Below the pieces are notes generated by a model that had not been told where the DNA came from, searched no databases, and saw only the letters and a program-made list of their open reading frames with translations. Position numbers and translations under genes: made by a program. This document shows, one piece after another, positions 51,654-64,000 of a DNA stretch of 64,000 nt. Location of the stretch: NCBI GenBank assembly GCA_963921795.1, contig OY997661.1:37969622-38033621 (forward strand), read 5' to 3'. Each line of letters opens with the position of its first letter. Positions within the stretch are counted from its first letter, which is position 1. This DNA comes from Nannobrachium achirus. Lineage: Eukaryota; Chordata; Actinopteri; Myctophiformes; Myctophidae.

Positions 51654-52240
51654 TGCGACCGTTTGCGGGAGCAGTTACTGTGAAAACCTTCAGCAGTTGT
51701 GTCATGCTGTTAAGGCCTTTACACACAGACGCGTTTATTTCCCACGGAATTTCTTTTTTAAAGATATGACCTCATGCACACCGGCTGCAGCAGTGCGTTT
51801 TTTTCCCGATCGAACCCAGTTCGATTCGTGCGCCTTGTCGCCTTGCTGTAAAAACTCTCTCGACTCTTTTTATGACTCCTTTTTGGATCCGCAGTGAGGA
51901 TTCCGCACAGCCGTGCACACCAAATCCAATGCGTTTTAATCATGCAGCAAACGGGAAAAACGCAATGGTTGAAAATCGCGCCTGTGTGCAAAGGGCTTTA
52001 TTCTAGACGTTTTCCAGATACCCTGCTGTATGCACATTTGCACATTAGGCAAATCATTTGGAGATCATCATTTATGATATGTATGGTATTTGAGAAATGT
52101 GCCTGGCACACATCATGTCTGTGTGGGAACAGTGCAATGCACTCATGTTTATGGTTTATGACGTTCCTTTTTAAGTAGTTTTACGTGTTTATGGCTTAGC
52201 CATGTGCTTGGTCCACTTTCCATGGTTCCATGTTCCCTTG
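51654..52240. other. Non-coding intron sequence
   Basis: No exon, RNA gene or confident repeat seen between the MITE and the microsatellite cluster. Confidence 0.45.
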
Positions 52241-52273
52241 TGTGCGTGTGCGTGTGCGTGTGTGTGTGTGTGC

Positions 52274-52363
<90 letters not shown>

Positions 52364-52437
52364 ACACCAAGTGAGAGAATGGAAAAAATGGGAAGATGAA
52401 ACCAAAACATGAGCATGGAAAAAATGCAGGGCTGAGT

Positions 52438-52515
<78 letters not shown>

Positions 52516-52570
52516 CCACCCACATAGACCGCAATGGGATGGGATTGAGGTCTGGAGATGATTTGCACCT

Positions 52571-52650
<80 letters not shown>
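52241..52650. repeat. Microsatellite cluster: (GT)n, (CT)n, (CA)n
   Basis: GT at 52241-52362, CT at 52439-52511, CT then CA at 52571-52650. Confidence 0.9.
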
Positions 52651-52652
<2 letters not shown>

Positions 52653-53349
52653 TAATGTTTAACATCAACAAACAACACTTAGTTGAGAGCTCACCACTAT
52701 TACACAACTCATTTTTCCACACACACGAGTTTCCATCAGAGAGAGAGAGAGACACACACACGCGTGTGTGGCGCTATACCATTAGTCATTTTCGGTGTAC
52801 AGCAACACCTGCTCTCTGTATGCAGGAGAAGTCACGTGTGATCAACCTGATGGCTGTAATCATCTCCGTGGGCACGTTCGCTTCGTTCTGGTGGTCTTCT
52901 GAGCATGCTGCTCCCGCCGCCAGCATCTCTCCCGTCAATAATATCCACGTCTCTCGGACGCTTCTCTGCAAAAAAGAAAAAAAGAAAACAGCTATTTTTA
53001 GCCCCTGAGCCACCTCCTCAAGTGATCATCGCTGTTGTTTGCCCAGGCAGTCAGTCAGTCTGTCAGGCAGGCATCGCTGCACAATATTAGTGAGATGTGA
53101 AATAGATGTTTTTGTGAAGATTAAATCCTTACCCGGTGAGCCATATTACTCGCCTATTAAGACGTCTGTCTAAAATTGGGTTAAAACTGTTTTTTTTTTT
53201 TTAAGACGGCTAGTAAGCTTAGTCATTGAAACGTTATTTCAACAGCTATTCCGACACTTAAAAAAACAGCTAATCAATGTCTAATCTAAGCCTAGCCATC
53301 TAAAAAACATAACCTGGTTTTAGACTTGCCGTTTAGACATATTTAAAAT
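52651..53349. other. Non-coding intron sequence
   Basis: No supported exon; the open frame near 52824 is discussed under rejected items. A T-run lies near 53190-53202. Confidence 0.45.
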
Positions 53350-53512
53350 ATACTTTATTGGATAGTACTGTGACGAGGGACAGGAAACGGACGGGGAGAG
53401 ACAAGCAGCAAAGGCCGTCAGGCTCGGGAATCGAACCCTGGACTCGCTGTCAGGCTGCACTAGAGCCTACAGTATGCAGGTCTAGGGCTAGGCCACTGGC
53501 ACCCCCAGGGGT
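53350..53512 (-). mobile_element. tRNA-derived SINE (family A)
   Basis: Minus strand: AGTGGCCTAGCCCTAGACC (A-box region), GGGTTCGATTCCCGAGCC (B box), GCCTTTGCTGCTTGTCTCTC and GTTTCCTGTCCCTCGTC, ending CAATAAAGTATATT. Confidence 0.85.
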
Positions 53513-54150
53513 CCTTGAGGTGGTTCCAGGGGGAAATAAATGATTTATTAGTTGGGAATGAATTGGACTCTTACAGGTCTGAGTGTGACTGGCATTTGGC
53601 TCCATTTGTACACCCTCAGAGTTATGGGGGGTTCGGTGACCTAATCATGCACACCAAATTGGGGACATTGAATATAAAAAGATGTAATGAAAAGTTATCT
53701 CAATAAAACCTAATTTCTTCAAAAATGTTCCCACCGCCAGCAGTTCAAACATTGACCTTTATTGGTTGACACGCTACAAGAAGGACGCGATAATATTCCC
53801 CTTAGTCAACGGTTATGAACTTGGAACGACTTACTGTACAGTTTTGGCTGTAATTACTGATAACATGCACTTTATGAGTGGAAAACTGTGAACTTAACCT
53901 CCCAGTCCCCTGGTCACTAGACAATGTAGGAACTGGAGGAACACTATTGAATTGTGGGATTGAAAGAGCTTAGAGTAAACATGACACTAAGGAGACGTCC
54001 GGTATTTGATCCATGAATATCACCATGACTCTTTTAACACACAGCGCTACAATCAAAAACAAATAAAGCAACATCAATGAGTTATGTTGTTGTAGTTTAA
54101 CCCATTCAGAACGGGTACACTATATTGTGTATCATTATTTTATGCTTTAA
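53513..54150. other. Non-coding intron sequence
   Basis: No exon or confident repeat seen. Confidence 0.45.
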
Positions 54151-54155
54151 CTATT

Positions 54156-54230
54156 GAAAAATAGCAGATATACAAGCTCACAGCGCGGCACTCGGTGCCA
54201 CGCTGCTAGCTTGTAGATCTGCTATTTTTG
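54156..54230. repeat. Hairpin repeat copy
   Basis: AAAAATAGCAGATATACAAG ... GCGGCAC-TCG-GTGCCACGC ... CTTGTAGATCTGCTATTTTT. A long stem with a three-base loop and a few mismatches. Confidence 0.85.
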
Positions 54231-55773
54231 AAAAATCGTGAAAATTAGAATTTTGACCTGATTCTATAAGTGTCTTTTGAATCCTCCTAAGGTTTTTTGG
54301 AAAAACCTATGTTTCTATGTCAGCAATCTGGCCAACCATCGTCAAAGAAAAGGTCCTTTTCACTTAAATGGAGCTCAGTAAAGCTGGCCATACACTACAC
54401 GATAATCGGGCCCGACTGAATCGGGTAGAATTAAACACTACAGGATCATTTTTTCAGATTATCTGGCCAGAGAATCTAAACGGGCTCACACTAGCCGTTT
54501 TGAACAGTCGGGCGCACCGCACGCTACAGGATTCTATTCCGATTGAGTCGGGCCCAAACACAGCAATAATAAATAAATAATTTATATAATGAATACAAAA
54601 CGTCACTGTTCCGAGAGCTTCGCCTTGCAACACGCGCGCAGACGCACATACAAACAAACACATTATGCTATCCACTCACAAACACACCATTGCCTCACGC
54701 AACGAACCAAAAAAAAAGCTTCAAATGATACTATGACTATGAGTTCACTTTGACGCGTTTCATGTTCATCCATGGATCAACTCTGATCGACTTTCCCCCT
54801 CTCTCTCCACTGCTAAAGTCAAGTGCTGCGCGCTGTCTGCTGGTGCTTCTCATGGTGTCTGATTTATGATTAGTCGTATGACTGTGTTGCGCAGAGAACA
54901 TCAGATCTCCAAGATCAAACTGCGTCCCTCCGCGCCACATTGTAGGGTTTGTAGATCAGGCAGTGGGCGTGTAGGCCTACTTGCACTCGTGCGCTGTTCC
55001 CACTCCAGTCTGCGCCTGACGGACTGGTAGTGACTATTTCTGCTGATATAAAACAAACTCGCGACCATTGAGTTTTAATTCCCATCGCAAGCAATCATGA
55101 TACAACCTGGGAGGATGGATGTGGATCATTATTTGAAATAATAAGCAGTGTATTTATGTGTAGACCTATTGCTTTTTTTTGGGGGGGGGACTAGTTTTCA
55201 GTCCCAAATATACTGTAATGCTTTAAAAAGGACAGGCCTATTAGGCCTATATCCATTATGTTTCTTTCATGTCCGCTCCAGGTTTATCATTGTCAGTTTT
55301 GATAAAGTCATTTTATTTTATAATAGTTAAGGTAACGTGCGCGCATATTTTCTAAACCTGCTGTCTGTTAAAATACGAAACGCCTGGCTATGCGGGGCGC
55401 GCTGTGCCCGGAGTAGCCAGGAGTTGTTAACCCAGCTGGTAGATCAAACAACGAGTTGATGATGGCCCATTAATTAAACTACACGCTGTACCTATGGCCA
55501 ATTGGAACTTGAAAGGAGTAGAGATTACATAACTGCACCGTGCACGGACCATCAGAGAAAGTGACTGACGTGGGGTGAGCTGCTGTTGTAGGCTGCTTCC
55601 ACCACGGACGGTTCAAGTTCAAGACAGGTTCAAGCTCAAGACAGGCACGTGTCTGCTTTTACTTTAGTGGCCATGGCTTTCAATCATGATTTCCCCTGTC
55701 TTTTAACAAATTATCGCGGTGTGGGCGGATGGATCAATCAAATATAGACTAATCATTAAAAAAAGATCCGAGG

Positions 55774-55898
<125 letters not shown>

Positions 55899-56116
55899 GG
55901 TTCTGTCTGGTCCATTTGAAGAACTCTCTCTCTCTTTGAGGTGGAAACATGGAGAATGCACAGGTTTATCATACATTTGAGAGTGAGAACCATAAGTTTA
56001 ATGCAACTTAATTGGAGTTGGAGGAGGAGAGCAGAGCTGGAAAGTTATTAGCGAGTCCAGACTTGCACTAATTGGTTTGGCCTAGTTTTACGTCTTTGTT
56101 GATTGATTGATTGATT

Positions 56117-56276
<160 letters not shown>

Positions 56277-56620
56277 AGAGAAAAAGAGATAGCTCTGTCA
56301 CTCTGATGCTCAGAGACTTGCTCAGAGACTTGCGTCTATCAGCGGCTGTTTCAATCAGTCCCCTGCTGCTATTCCAGACCAGTACTGATCCAGGAAAATA
56401 TCAAACATGTTTGAAAAGAGTCGGGCAACCCCCGATCGTCCTCCGAGCCACTCGGCTGGGCTCCGAGTGGATCTGTAAGACCTCACGCTAGACGACGTTC
56501 ATGCCCGATTGTCGGGCCCGTTTCAGTCGGTGGCAGCCCGATTGTCGGGAGGGTAATTAAATAGCCCGATTATCGGCTAGTGTGCGGCCAGCTTTAGTCT
56601 GTTCTTGAGAGACTACTATG

Positions 56621-56905
56621 TCAGTGGTTCTCAAACCTTTTCATGTGAAGGACCCCCAAAATGATATGTATTTGGCCACGGACCCGCATCTCAAAATATC
56701 TAGTTCCAGGGACCCCCCAGAAGCAAAATTTGAGTTACAAACGTTGGCTTTAAAAACACATATTCAAAGATTTGCACACATTTTCACGACTTTTTCAAAA
56801 ATAGCATATCTACAAGCTTGCAGCACGGCACTTGGTGCCGTGCTGTGAGCTTGTATATCTGCTATTTTTCAATAGCTAAAGCATTCAATAATTCTAGGCC
56901 TAAAT
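56621..56905 (+). mobile_element. Charlie-like MITE carrying the hairpin core
   Basis: CAGTGGTTCTCAAACCTTTT start, GGACCCCC motifs, then hairpin 56796-56869 with a GGCAC-TTG-GTGCC centre. It shows the typical order of this family: TIR, GGACCCC region, hairpin. Confidence 0.75.
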
Positions 56906-57635
56906 GGGTTAACATTGGCGGAGACACTGGACGAAAAGCAGTTGTCATTGTCTGTTGTGTGAGACAAGTAAGGAGGTGAGTGACCAGCAAGGCACTTATT
57001 TTTAATAATTCTTTGGGAAAATGGAAAAAAGATTAATACAATAAAAGAATATTCAAAATAAATGAAAAAAGTTATCGAAAAAACAGCCTGCTCATGTATT
57101 AGGAGGTTAGTATGAGTTACCAGAAAAATGAATGGGTGTTTTTGATACATTTATCATGGTTAAAATACAAGTTTGAAGTTACAATGGGTGTGTATGGGGA
57201 AGCATCCTGATATATTGAATCAAGCTATTTAAAAACTGTTCAAGGTGTTCATAAAAGCCTGATTAGATGATAAAATGACCAAAAGATTTTTTGAAAGTGA
57301 AATATCCCTTTAAACACTCAATACTTAGTAATTCTGACCTTTGCCTCTGCACTTCATCTGCTCTTTTTTTCCCTCTACACCAAACCTCGGAAATAGTCAG
57401 TGTGAGGCATCGTGAGCTTGTAGATCTGCTGTGACACGAATATACATTTTATTTATTCATAATTTTATCCTTGAATGACGTGAAAAATGTGGACGGCCGG
57501 TGAAATGTTTTTACGGTAACCACATTAAGTTATTACGCCAAAACAATGTACAAGCTCATAACCCGTGTGAGCTTATGCCATGGCCAGTGCCCACGATAGT
57601 TATGCCAGGGTGAAAGTGATTAGGCCGCGAGAGAT
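56906..57635. other. Non-coding intron sequence
   Basis: AT-rich; a hairpin-family fragment lies at about 57405-57430. No exon. Confidence 0.45.
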
Positions 57636-58165
57636 TTTGTCCAAAAATACCCATGGCGGGTGTTTTTGACGCTCGCACCTTCCGTGAAAGGTAACGCCCG
57701 AATGAAGGTCGAATTCAACAACACTTCACAGGTTTAGGCCTAAAATTATTGAATGCTTTAACTATTGAAAAATAGCAGATATACAAGCTCACAGAGCTTG
57801 TAGATCTGCTATTTTTGAAAAAGTAGTGAAAATGTGTGCAAATCTTTGAATATATGTTTAAAGCGAACATTTGTAACAAAAGACATTCAAAAGACACTTA
57901 TAGAATCGGGTAAAAAATTCAAATTTTCAAGATTTTTTAAAAATAGCAGATCTACAAGCTCGCAGCGCGGCACTCGGTGCCGCGCTGTGAGCTTGTATAT
58001 CTGCTATTTTTCAATAGTTAAAGCATAAAATAATGATACGCAATAATGTGTACCCGTTCTAAATGGCGAGAGTCCAAAAATAGCCATGGTTTTGACGCTC
58101 GCACCTTCTGTGAAAGGTAACGCCAGGCTGAATGGAGGTCAAGTTCAACAACTCTTCACAGGTTA
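57636..58165. repeat. Two hairpins flanked by a ~90-bp direct duplication
   Basis: 57636-57735 and 58070-58165 share TTTTTGACGCTCGCACCTTC and GTGAAAGGTAACGCC plus the following ACTTCACAGGTT. Between them lie hairpins 57768-57816 and 57939-58011. Confidence 0.8.
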
Positions 58166-58532
58166 AACTGTTCTTTACACCTCAGGCAAACGTGTAAGCC
58201 GCCTCCTTCACGCTCCACTTTCAGTGCACCAAACAGTCCCGTCAAGAAGAACGTCTCCGTGTCGCCATCGAGACGTTCCGCCCTCTAAGAATCTTTTCAA
58301 GCAAAACTATGGCTATTGTTGGCAATGAGGCAGACAGAGGTCTCCGACCTGGTTTGTGTGTCAAACATCATCATCACAATATCCTCCGGGTTGCAGCAAT
58401 AGCTTGTAACACGTCACAATTTCCGCTATTTTTGGAAAATGTTTGGAAATGTATGATATTTTTCTACATGGAAACAATTATGCAAAATTAATGGCAATTA
58501 GGCAATTATGTAATAATTGTGACAGCCCTACT

Positions 58533-58619
<87 letters not shown>

Positions 58620-60324
58620 CAAGAAAGTTCTTCAACCATAATTTGGCTCAGTTTCCAGTGGCCCACGCCAAACAAACACACAGCAAATTGCTTTGACCTC
58701 TGCCATACAGCAAAATATTAACCGTGCTCTGGGTGCCATAATGTGATCTAAAGTTAGCTCCTAGGTAACCTAGTTAATGGCCAGCGTTGAGGTACTGATC
58801 CACTGACACAAGTTCATCATTAATGCGAGTTGTGTTGGTAACCGCAGGCGCACAGTCGCACACAGTTCTGTTGTTATGTTATTTTTATAACCAGGATCCT
58901 ATCTTCTCTGCTGTTGCCATCCTGCCAATTGTGTTTTGGTAGAACCTCGGGTTGTCAAGGCATAGAAGCAAACTGATAAAGGCGATTTGACATTATTTAT
59001 TCAATAATAAAAGGAGGCCACGGTCTATGGTGATAATACCATATCTATGGGGGTTATTGGGCATGGCACAAATAGCTCTATTTTCGTCAATGCCTAAAAT
59101 AGAAGATCTACAAGCATCGCCGCTGTTTCAACTCTGCCCCGTCTCTCGGCAGCGTGCAGTATAGATGAGACATTCGCGAACGATTCCACTCTCTTGAACG
59201 GCTCTTTTAAATGAACGACGGGATCCAGTCCGCAGTCGCGGGACACTGACAGAGTAATGAGTCAGTGTCGAGAACGGATTCATTTCAGAAATGGATCATA
59301 AACAGGTGGAGGCACAGCTCCCGCTAGAGCCAGCAGTGTGGACATGTCATGGACGCAAACACAGCGAAACACAATCATTCATCATGGATTACAACACTGG
59401 AACAATTCGGAAGCACTTTAATTAGAAAATGTAACTAGTAGCCTACACTTGTGTATGTTAATTTGACTTTAGAAGATTGTTTAATTCGTGGACGTGCGTT
59501 TGTGCTGTGGCAGGTTATTTAATATGGGATTTTGACAGCGTGCTTCCCTCCTCTTAACGGAACACCTTCCCGGCTCCGAATGTTTAACAAAGCGGCGGTT
59601 CTGAACCGTTCTGGCCGTTCCGTCTCACTTTCACCCCTACGCTGGTGCGAGACAATAAATAACTGTTCGCCAATTGCTACTTCTCATAGGAAGTACATGA
59701 CACCAGTCCAGCAGTGCACCGCAGTAGTAGGCTAACTGGTGATATAAAAATATATATTTTCGCCTCGACTCAAACAATTGGCGTCGATTCCCGGGGCTTA
59801 AAACGACGCGTCGATTCGTCGACAGGCCTACTCACAACGCCTCGCGTAGATCGGCTATTTTCGGCAAAGAGGTTTTGTGTAAAGGGGAAAAGACTAAGTA
59901 CAGAGTGAAAGGTGAAGTATTGATGGTTCAAGTGGTTAAACATCTGAAAACACAAATTGACATGAATCCAAAATACACTGATGATTGTGCTGTCAAACGG
60001 TGAAACTAAATGGAATCTTTGAAAAGGTTGTAGGGGTCCCTGCTTCATCTCTCTCTCAGCTAAGGGGTCCTTGGCCTGAACACATTGAAGACCCCTGATT
60101 TAAAACATATAGCTCCAAGTGTCATGCTCCTAGCCATGATATAATCCCAGTCACTGGTGGTAGTGCATGCACAGATCCACTCTAGCCCAGGTGCATAATC
60201 CCAGTCACTGTCTTGAGTGTGTTATTGTTTTCATAATATAGATTAGCAACAACATTCATTGTCTGTTAGGTAGCAGTGCGTTCTGTGACTGTACTCTACA
60301 ATGGGGGAGCTTTATTGTTTTCCA
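58166..60324. other. Non-coding intron sequence
   Basis: Contains the (CA)n tract at 58534-58617 and a GGTCCCTGCTTCATCTCTCT element end (59930-60100). No exon. Confidence 0.45.
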
Positions 60325-60332
60325 GTGGGGAG

Positions 60333-60748
60333 TAGGGATGGGACGATATGAACATTTCATATCACAAGTATTGTGACAAAAGAAATTGCGATTTACGATA
60401 TTATCATGATTATCAAAATCCATTATCCTGGGGCGGAACATTGCCAAAAAATAGCTGATCTACAAGCTCACAACGCGTCGTGAGCTTGTAGATCGGGTAT
60501 TTTTGGCCAAAGACATTTGATAGAGAGTGAAAAAAAGACTATCAAGTACGTACTGTATATTATAAGTATGTTTTACCAGTTATAGAGGGTTTAAGTGGTA
60601 CAGGATATGCAGCTCGGCAAATAAAAGGTGAATTGATCCCAGTGCATGGCGGAGGACGATATCACAATATATTAAATCTCCACAATACGATTATCGTGAG
60701 AGTTTTTTATCACGATAAACGACAATATCGCTTATCGTCCCATCCCTA
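60333..60748. mobile_element. hAT-like MITE, perfect 8-bp TSD, hairpin nested
   Basis: TAGGGATGGGACGATA at the left and TATCGTCCCATCCCTA at the right. GTGGGGAG flanks it at 60325-60332 and 60749-60756. A hairpin-family copy sits inside (60441-60510). Confidence 0.93.
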
Positions 60749-61079
60749 GTGGGGAGCTCCAACTCACCCAAATGATAATTGGCCTTACATCATACCCGGA
60801 TAGATCGCTATCCAACCCAAGGTTCTGACAAAGCTCAACATCCCTCCAATGGTAGAGCAACGCACAAAGCACATCTTGACCTTGAATATCAGTTGCTTTT
60901 TTTCAAAGCGATAATTACGAAAATGACTGGAAATGAGAAACGTAACTGCCTGCTGGAAAAGGCAACTGTACAGGGTAGCCCAATGGAACTGGAAAAACCA
61001 CGAGTTGTACTAACTCGGCACAAAAAGAAAGGAAACTTGACTTCGGTCCATTATATATGTTAAGTTCAACGAGAGTAAA

Positions 61080-61330
61080 TGCCAGCAGAACAGTATTGCA
61101 AGCCATTTTGGCAAATTTTGGTCGGCGCTAACCGCACATTTGCGCACATTTTGCGCTAACCGCACATTGGCATGAGCTGTGTAGCTCATGCCTCGAATGC
61201 CCGTTGCTTACAAGCTGTACCTCGTTGTAAAGGTGACAAATCAACGATAAGAATAATGTAAAACCCAATACAATTTGGTATTATTAAAGGGGAGATATAA
61301 TGGACCGAATTCAAGTTTCCTTTCTTTTTG
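61080..61330 (+). repeat. Dispersed repeat, copy 2
   Basis: Same family and orientation as 870-1140. Confidence 0.7.
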
Positions 61331-62120
61331 TGCTGAGTTTAGTTGCACATACTCTGTACAGTAGACTAGATTTCCTTTATTATACACGGGGAATTTGTTT
61401 TGCTCGGGTCAATGCATACATTCAAGACAATACAATAGATACATATACACCACAATTTACCCAGCAACCAACAATAAAGACGAGATGTACTTAAGTTCTC
61501 TAAAAGGTATGCCTAATTCTGAATTAAAAATTGTCTTCAAGGTTACTTACTGTACATGTTTAGTATTCAATACCAGCAACATTTGCAATGCCCTGGCACC
61601 TGCTTCAATTGGAATTAAAGGGCCAGTGTGAGTCGTTTTGTCATCAATTATTAGTCAGGTTGACATCAGATCAATGTTTTTGTCAATATAGGCTTGGCCT
61701 TACAACAAGACATTCTAGAGGTTGGGAGTGGCCACAAGCCGAGCACAACTTTCTAGTCTGTAATTTAAAAAATATATATTTTAAAACGTTTATTAGAACG
61801 GTGCATTATACCAGAGTTACAGGTACAAGCAGTGAAATGTAGGTGGCACATGTAACATAATACAATATGGAACATACAGTAATAAAATAATAATAACTAG
61901 CCCTTACCCGTTCAAAGATATGAGCTCCGAAATGATGTGCAGTGTGTGGGTTATGGGATGTGCACTGTGCACACAGTATATGAGGGATGGAAAGTAACTT
62001 TAACTGGTGCTTGCATGCTAATATGTAGGAGCATCAATGTAAGAAATACCCGTTCCATTTAACGGCTACAGAGATACTGTGTACCGATCTGCATGATTTT
62101 TGGACAACATCTGTAACAGG
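61331..62120. other. Non-coding intron sequence
   Basis: No exon. The right part (62040-62120) belongs to the 3370-3740 repeat family. Confidence 0.45.
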
Positions 62121-62197
62121 GCCAGAACCCCCCCCCCCCCCCCCCCCGGCCCGCCCGCCTGCCTGCACACACACACCCCCCCCCCCCCCCCCCCCCC

Positions 62198-62236
<39 letters not shown>
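62121..62236. repeat. Poly-C runs and (GT)n
   Basis: Two C homopolymers (about 62127-62148 and 62177-62199) then about 35 bases of GT. Confidence 0.9.
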
Positions 62237-62239
<3 letters not shown>

Positions 62240-62469
62240 TTGTGTTTGTGATTGTGCATGGCCTGAACAACAGCGCCCCTCCCTTAACATGTGTGGTCAC
62301 AAAAGGTACTGTAGGCTAAATAGATATAGATACACCATAAAAATGCTAATATACAGCATACGATTTGTGAAAGTGACAAACGGGCTTCACAGTTATGTCA
62401 GGTGTGTTCATATGCTGATGGTGATGCGATTTCAGATCAATTGCTCCAGCCACCGAGGAGAAACGCTGT

Positions 62470-62528
62470 GACAGACAGACAGACAGACAGACACTCACTC
62501 ACTCACTCACTCACTCACTCACTCACTC
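62470..62528. repeat. (ACAG)n and (CACT)n
   Basis: Five ACAG then about nine CACT units. Confidence 0.9.
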
Positions 62529-62981
62529 AGACATTCGCAAAATTATAGTATAGATGGATGAAATTAAGTTATGAGATTTCTGCTAGACACAATAAACCAG
62601 TCCAACTCAGGTCCCCTTTATCAAGAATAAAAGGCTTAATTTATTGTTTGGGTACTGTCTTTTTGGAACAGATGGTAGATGCACAACATACTGGAACAAC
62701 CCAGACGCATCATCTTTTTTCTAAGTGTTTTTAAAGCATGTGCTTTCAACACCGCAACCTCTCAAGTTGACCTGCATGGATGATTTTTTCCGGTTACCCA
62801 TGACCTGACATTTGAGCGTTGAGTATTGTGTGTTCCACTTGATGGCCGAGCATGCCGTAACGCGCTCTGCTCCTCCATTCTCCTAGGGAAAACCACAAGT
62901 TTCCTTCCTTCCTTCCGCAAGCATGAAGACAGACACAGGGGCATTGCCGACGCTTGCGTGGGTGAAAGCAAGGGTATAGAC

Positions 62982-63413
62982 CAGGGGCGTCACAAGCGAG
63001 CTTGAAGATCTGCTATTTTTTAAAAGTCGTAAGAATGTGTGCAAATCTTTGAATACTGTTTATGTATTTTGTAAGTGTTTGTAACTCACATTTTGCTTCT
63101 GGGGGGTCCCTGGAACGAAAAATTTTGAGATGGGGGTCCGTGGCAAATACATGTCATTTTGAGGGTCCTTCACATGAAAAAGTTTGAGCACGGCTGACAT
63201 AGAAACATGTGGATTGTGGATGTGGAAGGATTTGAAATATTCAAAGAATATTCAAAATGTTCAAGATTTTTCAAAAATAGTAGATCTACAAGCTCACAGC
63301 GCGGCACTCGGTGCCGAGCTTGTATATCTGCTATTTTTCAATTGTTAAAGCACAAAATAATGCGTTCCCAGTCTAAAAGGGGCCCGCAGTGAATCCTTGG
63401 TGCGACACCCCTG
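62982..63413. mobile_element. hAT-like MITE, perfect 8-bp TSD
   Basis: CAGGGGCGTCACAAGC at the left and minus-strand CAGGGGTGTCGCACC at the right. GTATAGAC flanks it at 62974-62981 and 63414-63421. It contains a reversed GGACCCC region and a hairpin (63272-63338). Confidence 0.93.
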
Positions 63414-63635
63414 GTATAGACAGACAGGGAAAGAATGAGACGATTAGGTCTCCGATGCGCGTATGATCTGAATGTTAACTGGCTGAGCCAGAAGGCTGTC
63501 TCCCACTCCCAGATTCTGATGAGGAGGGGAATCTATGGATTTTTAAGTCACACGGATGAGTCTGACTGTATGTGGTTATATATCGTCACTGTCTGGCCAA
63601 AACCCTCCTAACTCAATTTTTGAGTTTTTTTTTTT

Positions 63636-63812
63636 GTTGGACTTTTATGCCTTTTATTAGACAGTAGACTGACAGGAAACAGGGAGAGAGATGGGGAGTG
63701 ACACGCAGCAAAGGTCGTCGGGACCGGGATTTGAACCCTCGACACGCTGTCAGGCATCAGAGCCTATGTGGTATCATGCACCTGGACCGCTAGGCCAGCG
63801 GTGAGCTTGTAC
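63636..63812 (-). mobile_element. tRNA-derived SINE (family A)
   Basis: Minus strand: CGCTGGCCTAGCGGTCCAGG (A box), GGGTTCAAATCCCGGTCC (B box), CTTTGCTGCGTGTCACTCCC, TTTCCTGTCAGTCTACTGTC, then TAATAAAAGGC. Confidence 0.88.
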
Positions 63813-63951
63813 AGTACAATGCATTGCAGACCTGCATATTTCCGCTATTCTATTCGTTGTACGATGAACAGGCAGGGCCTGAGTGGCTCGGCGTCCCACT
63901 GTTCAGGCCTTTGTTTTCTGCACACCTGTCGCACTCAGGCACACGCACAAC

Positions 63952-63954
63952 AAC

Positions 63955-63996
<42 letters not shown>
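63952..63996. repeat. (CA)n microsatellite at the window edge
   Basis: About 45 bases of CA. Confidence 0.9.

Positions 63997-64000
<4 letters not shown>

Noticed and set aside
52824..52970. Possible exon with a hydrophobic stretch (VINLMAVIISVGTFASFWW) after a CTCTGTATGCAG acceptor-like site
   Set aside because: It reads open for about 50 codons but matches no family I recognise, has no convincing donor, and does not resemble the expected RCAN exon 2 or KCNE/SMIM neighbours. Left out for lack of support.
63636..63812. Functional tRNA gene
   Set aside because: A and B boxes are present, but the arms cannot form a proper cloverleaf and the sequence continues into the shared SINE body.

Overview
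The window is vertebrate nuclear DNA, almost certainly from a teleost fish. The evidence is intron-rich genes with GT-AG exons, dense (TG)n and (GA)n microsatellites, tRNA-derived SINEs, Rex/L2-like and RTE-like LINEs, many hAT-type MITEs, and a fish-style PRY-SPRY terminal exon. There is no bacterial-style operon, rRNA gene, CRISPR array or viral genome.

The central gene is clic6 (chloride intracellular channel 6) on the minus strand. Five shared exons are readable with exact phases: 17158-17267, 12932-13057, 10986-11092, 9862-10043 and 7120-7281. They are fed by two alternative first exons. A very large acidic exon (32465-35107, 881 codons) gives a protein of about 1109 aa. A 21-codon exon (18460-18522) gives a compact 249-aa CLIC. 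Both first exons end at a phase-0 donor.

Head-to-head with clic6, on the plus strand, is the first recognisable coding exon of an rcan1-like calcineurin regulator (41008-41146). Its donor opens into an intron that fills the rest of the window. RCAN1 and CLIC6 are also divergent neighbours in human, so the two calls support each other. On the other side of clic6, tail-to-tail with it, a lone PRY-SPRY last exon (3999-4531, plus) has poly(A) signals near 5019.

The rest is mobile and repeated DNA. Intron 2 of clic6 holds an apparently intact non-LTR retrotransposon ORF (13777-17019, endonuclease + RT + C2H2 finger) lying between two (TG)n tracts. The intron between the two clic6 first exons holds a 5'-truncated LINE, nested SINEs, a ~1.9 kb tandem segmental duplication and MITEs. 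Several elements have exact 8-bp target duplications (1979-2932, 28842-28918, 46959-47365, 60333-60748, 62982-63413). Two hairpin-type structures carry telomeric TTAGGG repeats (399-605 and 7558-8293). A family of hairpins built on AGCAGATCTACAAGCTCACA recurs about twenty times. Exon 5 of clic6 has left tandem partial copies of its 3' end, with a working-looking splice donor, split by a hAT-like insertion.
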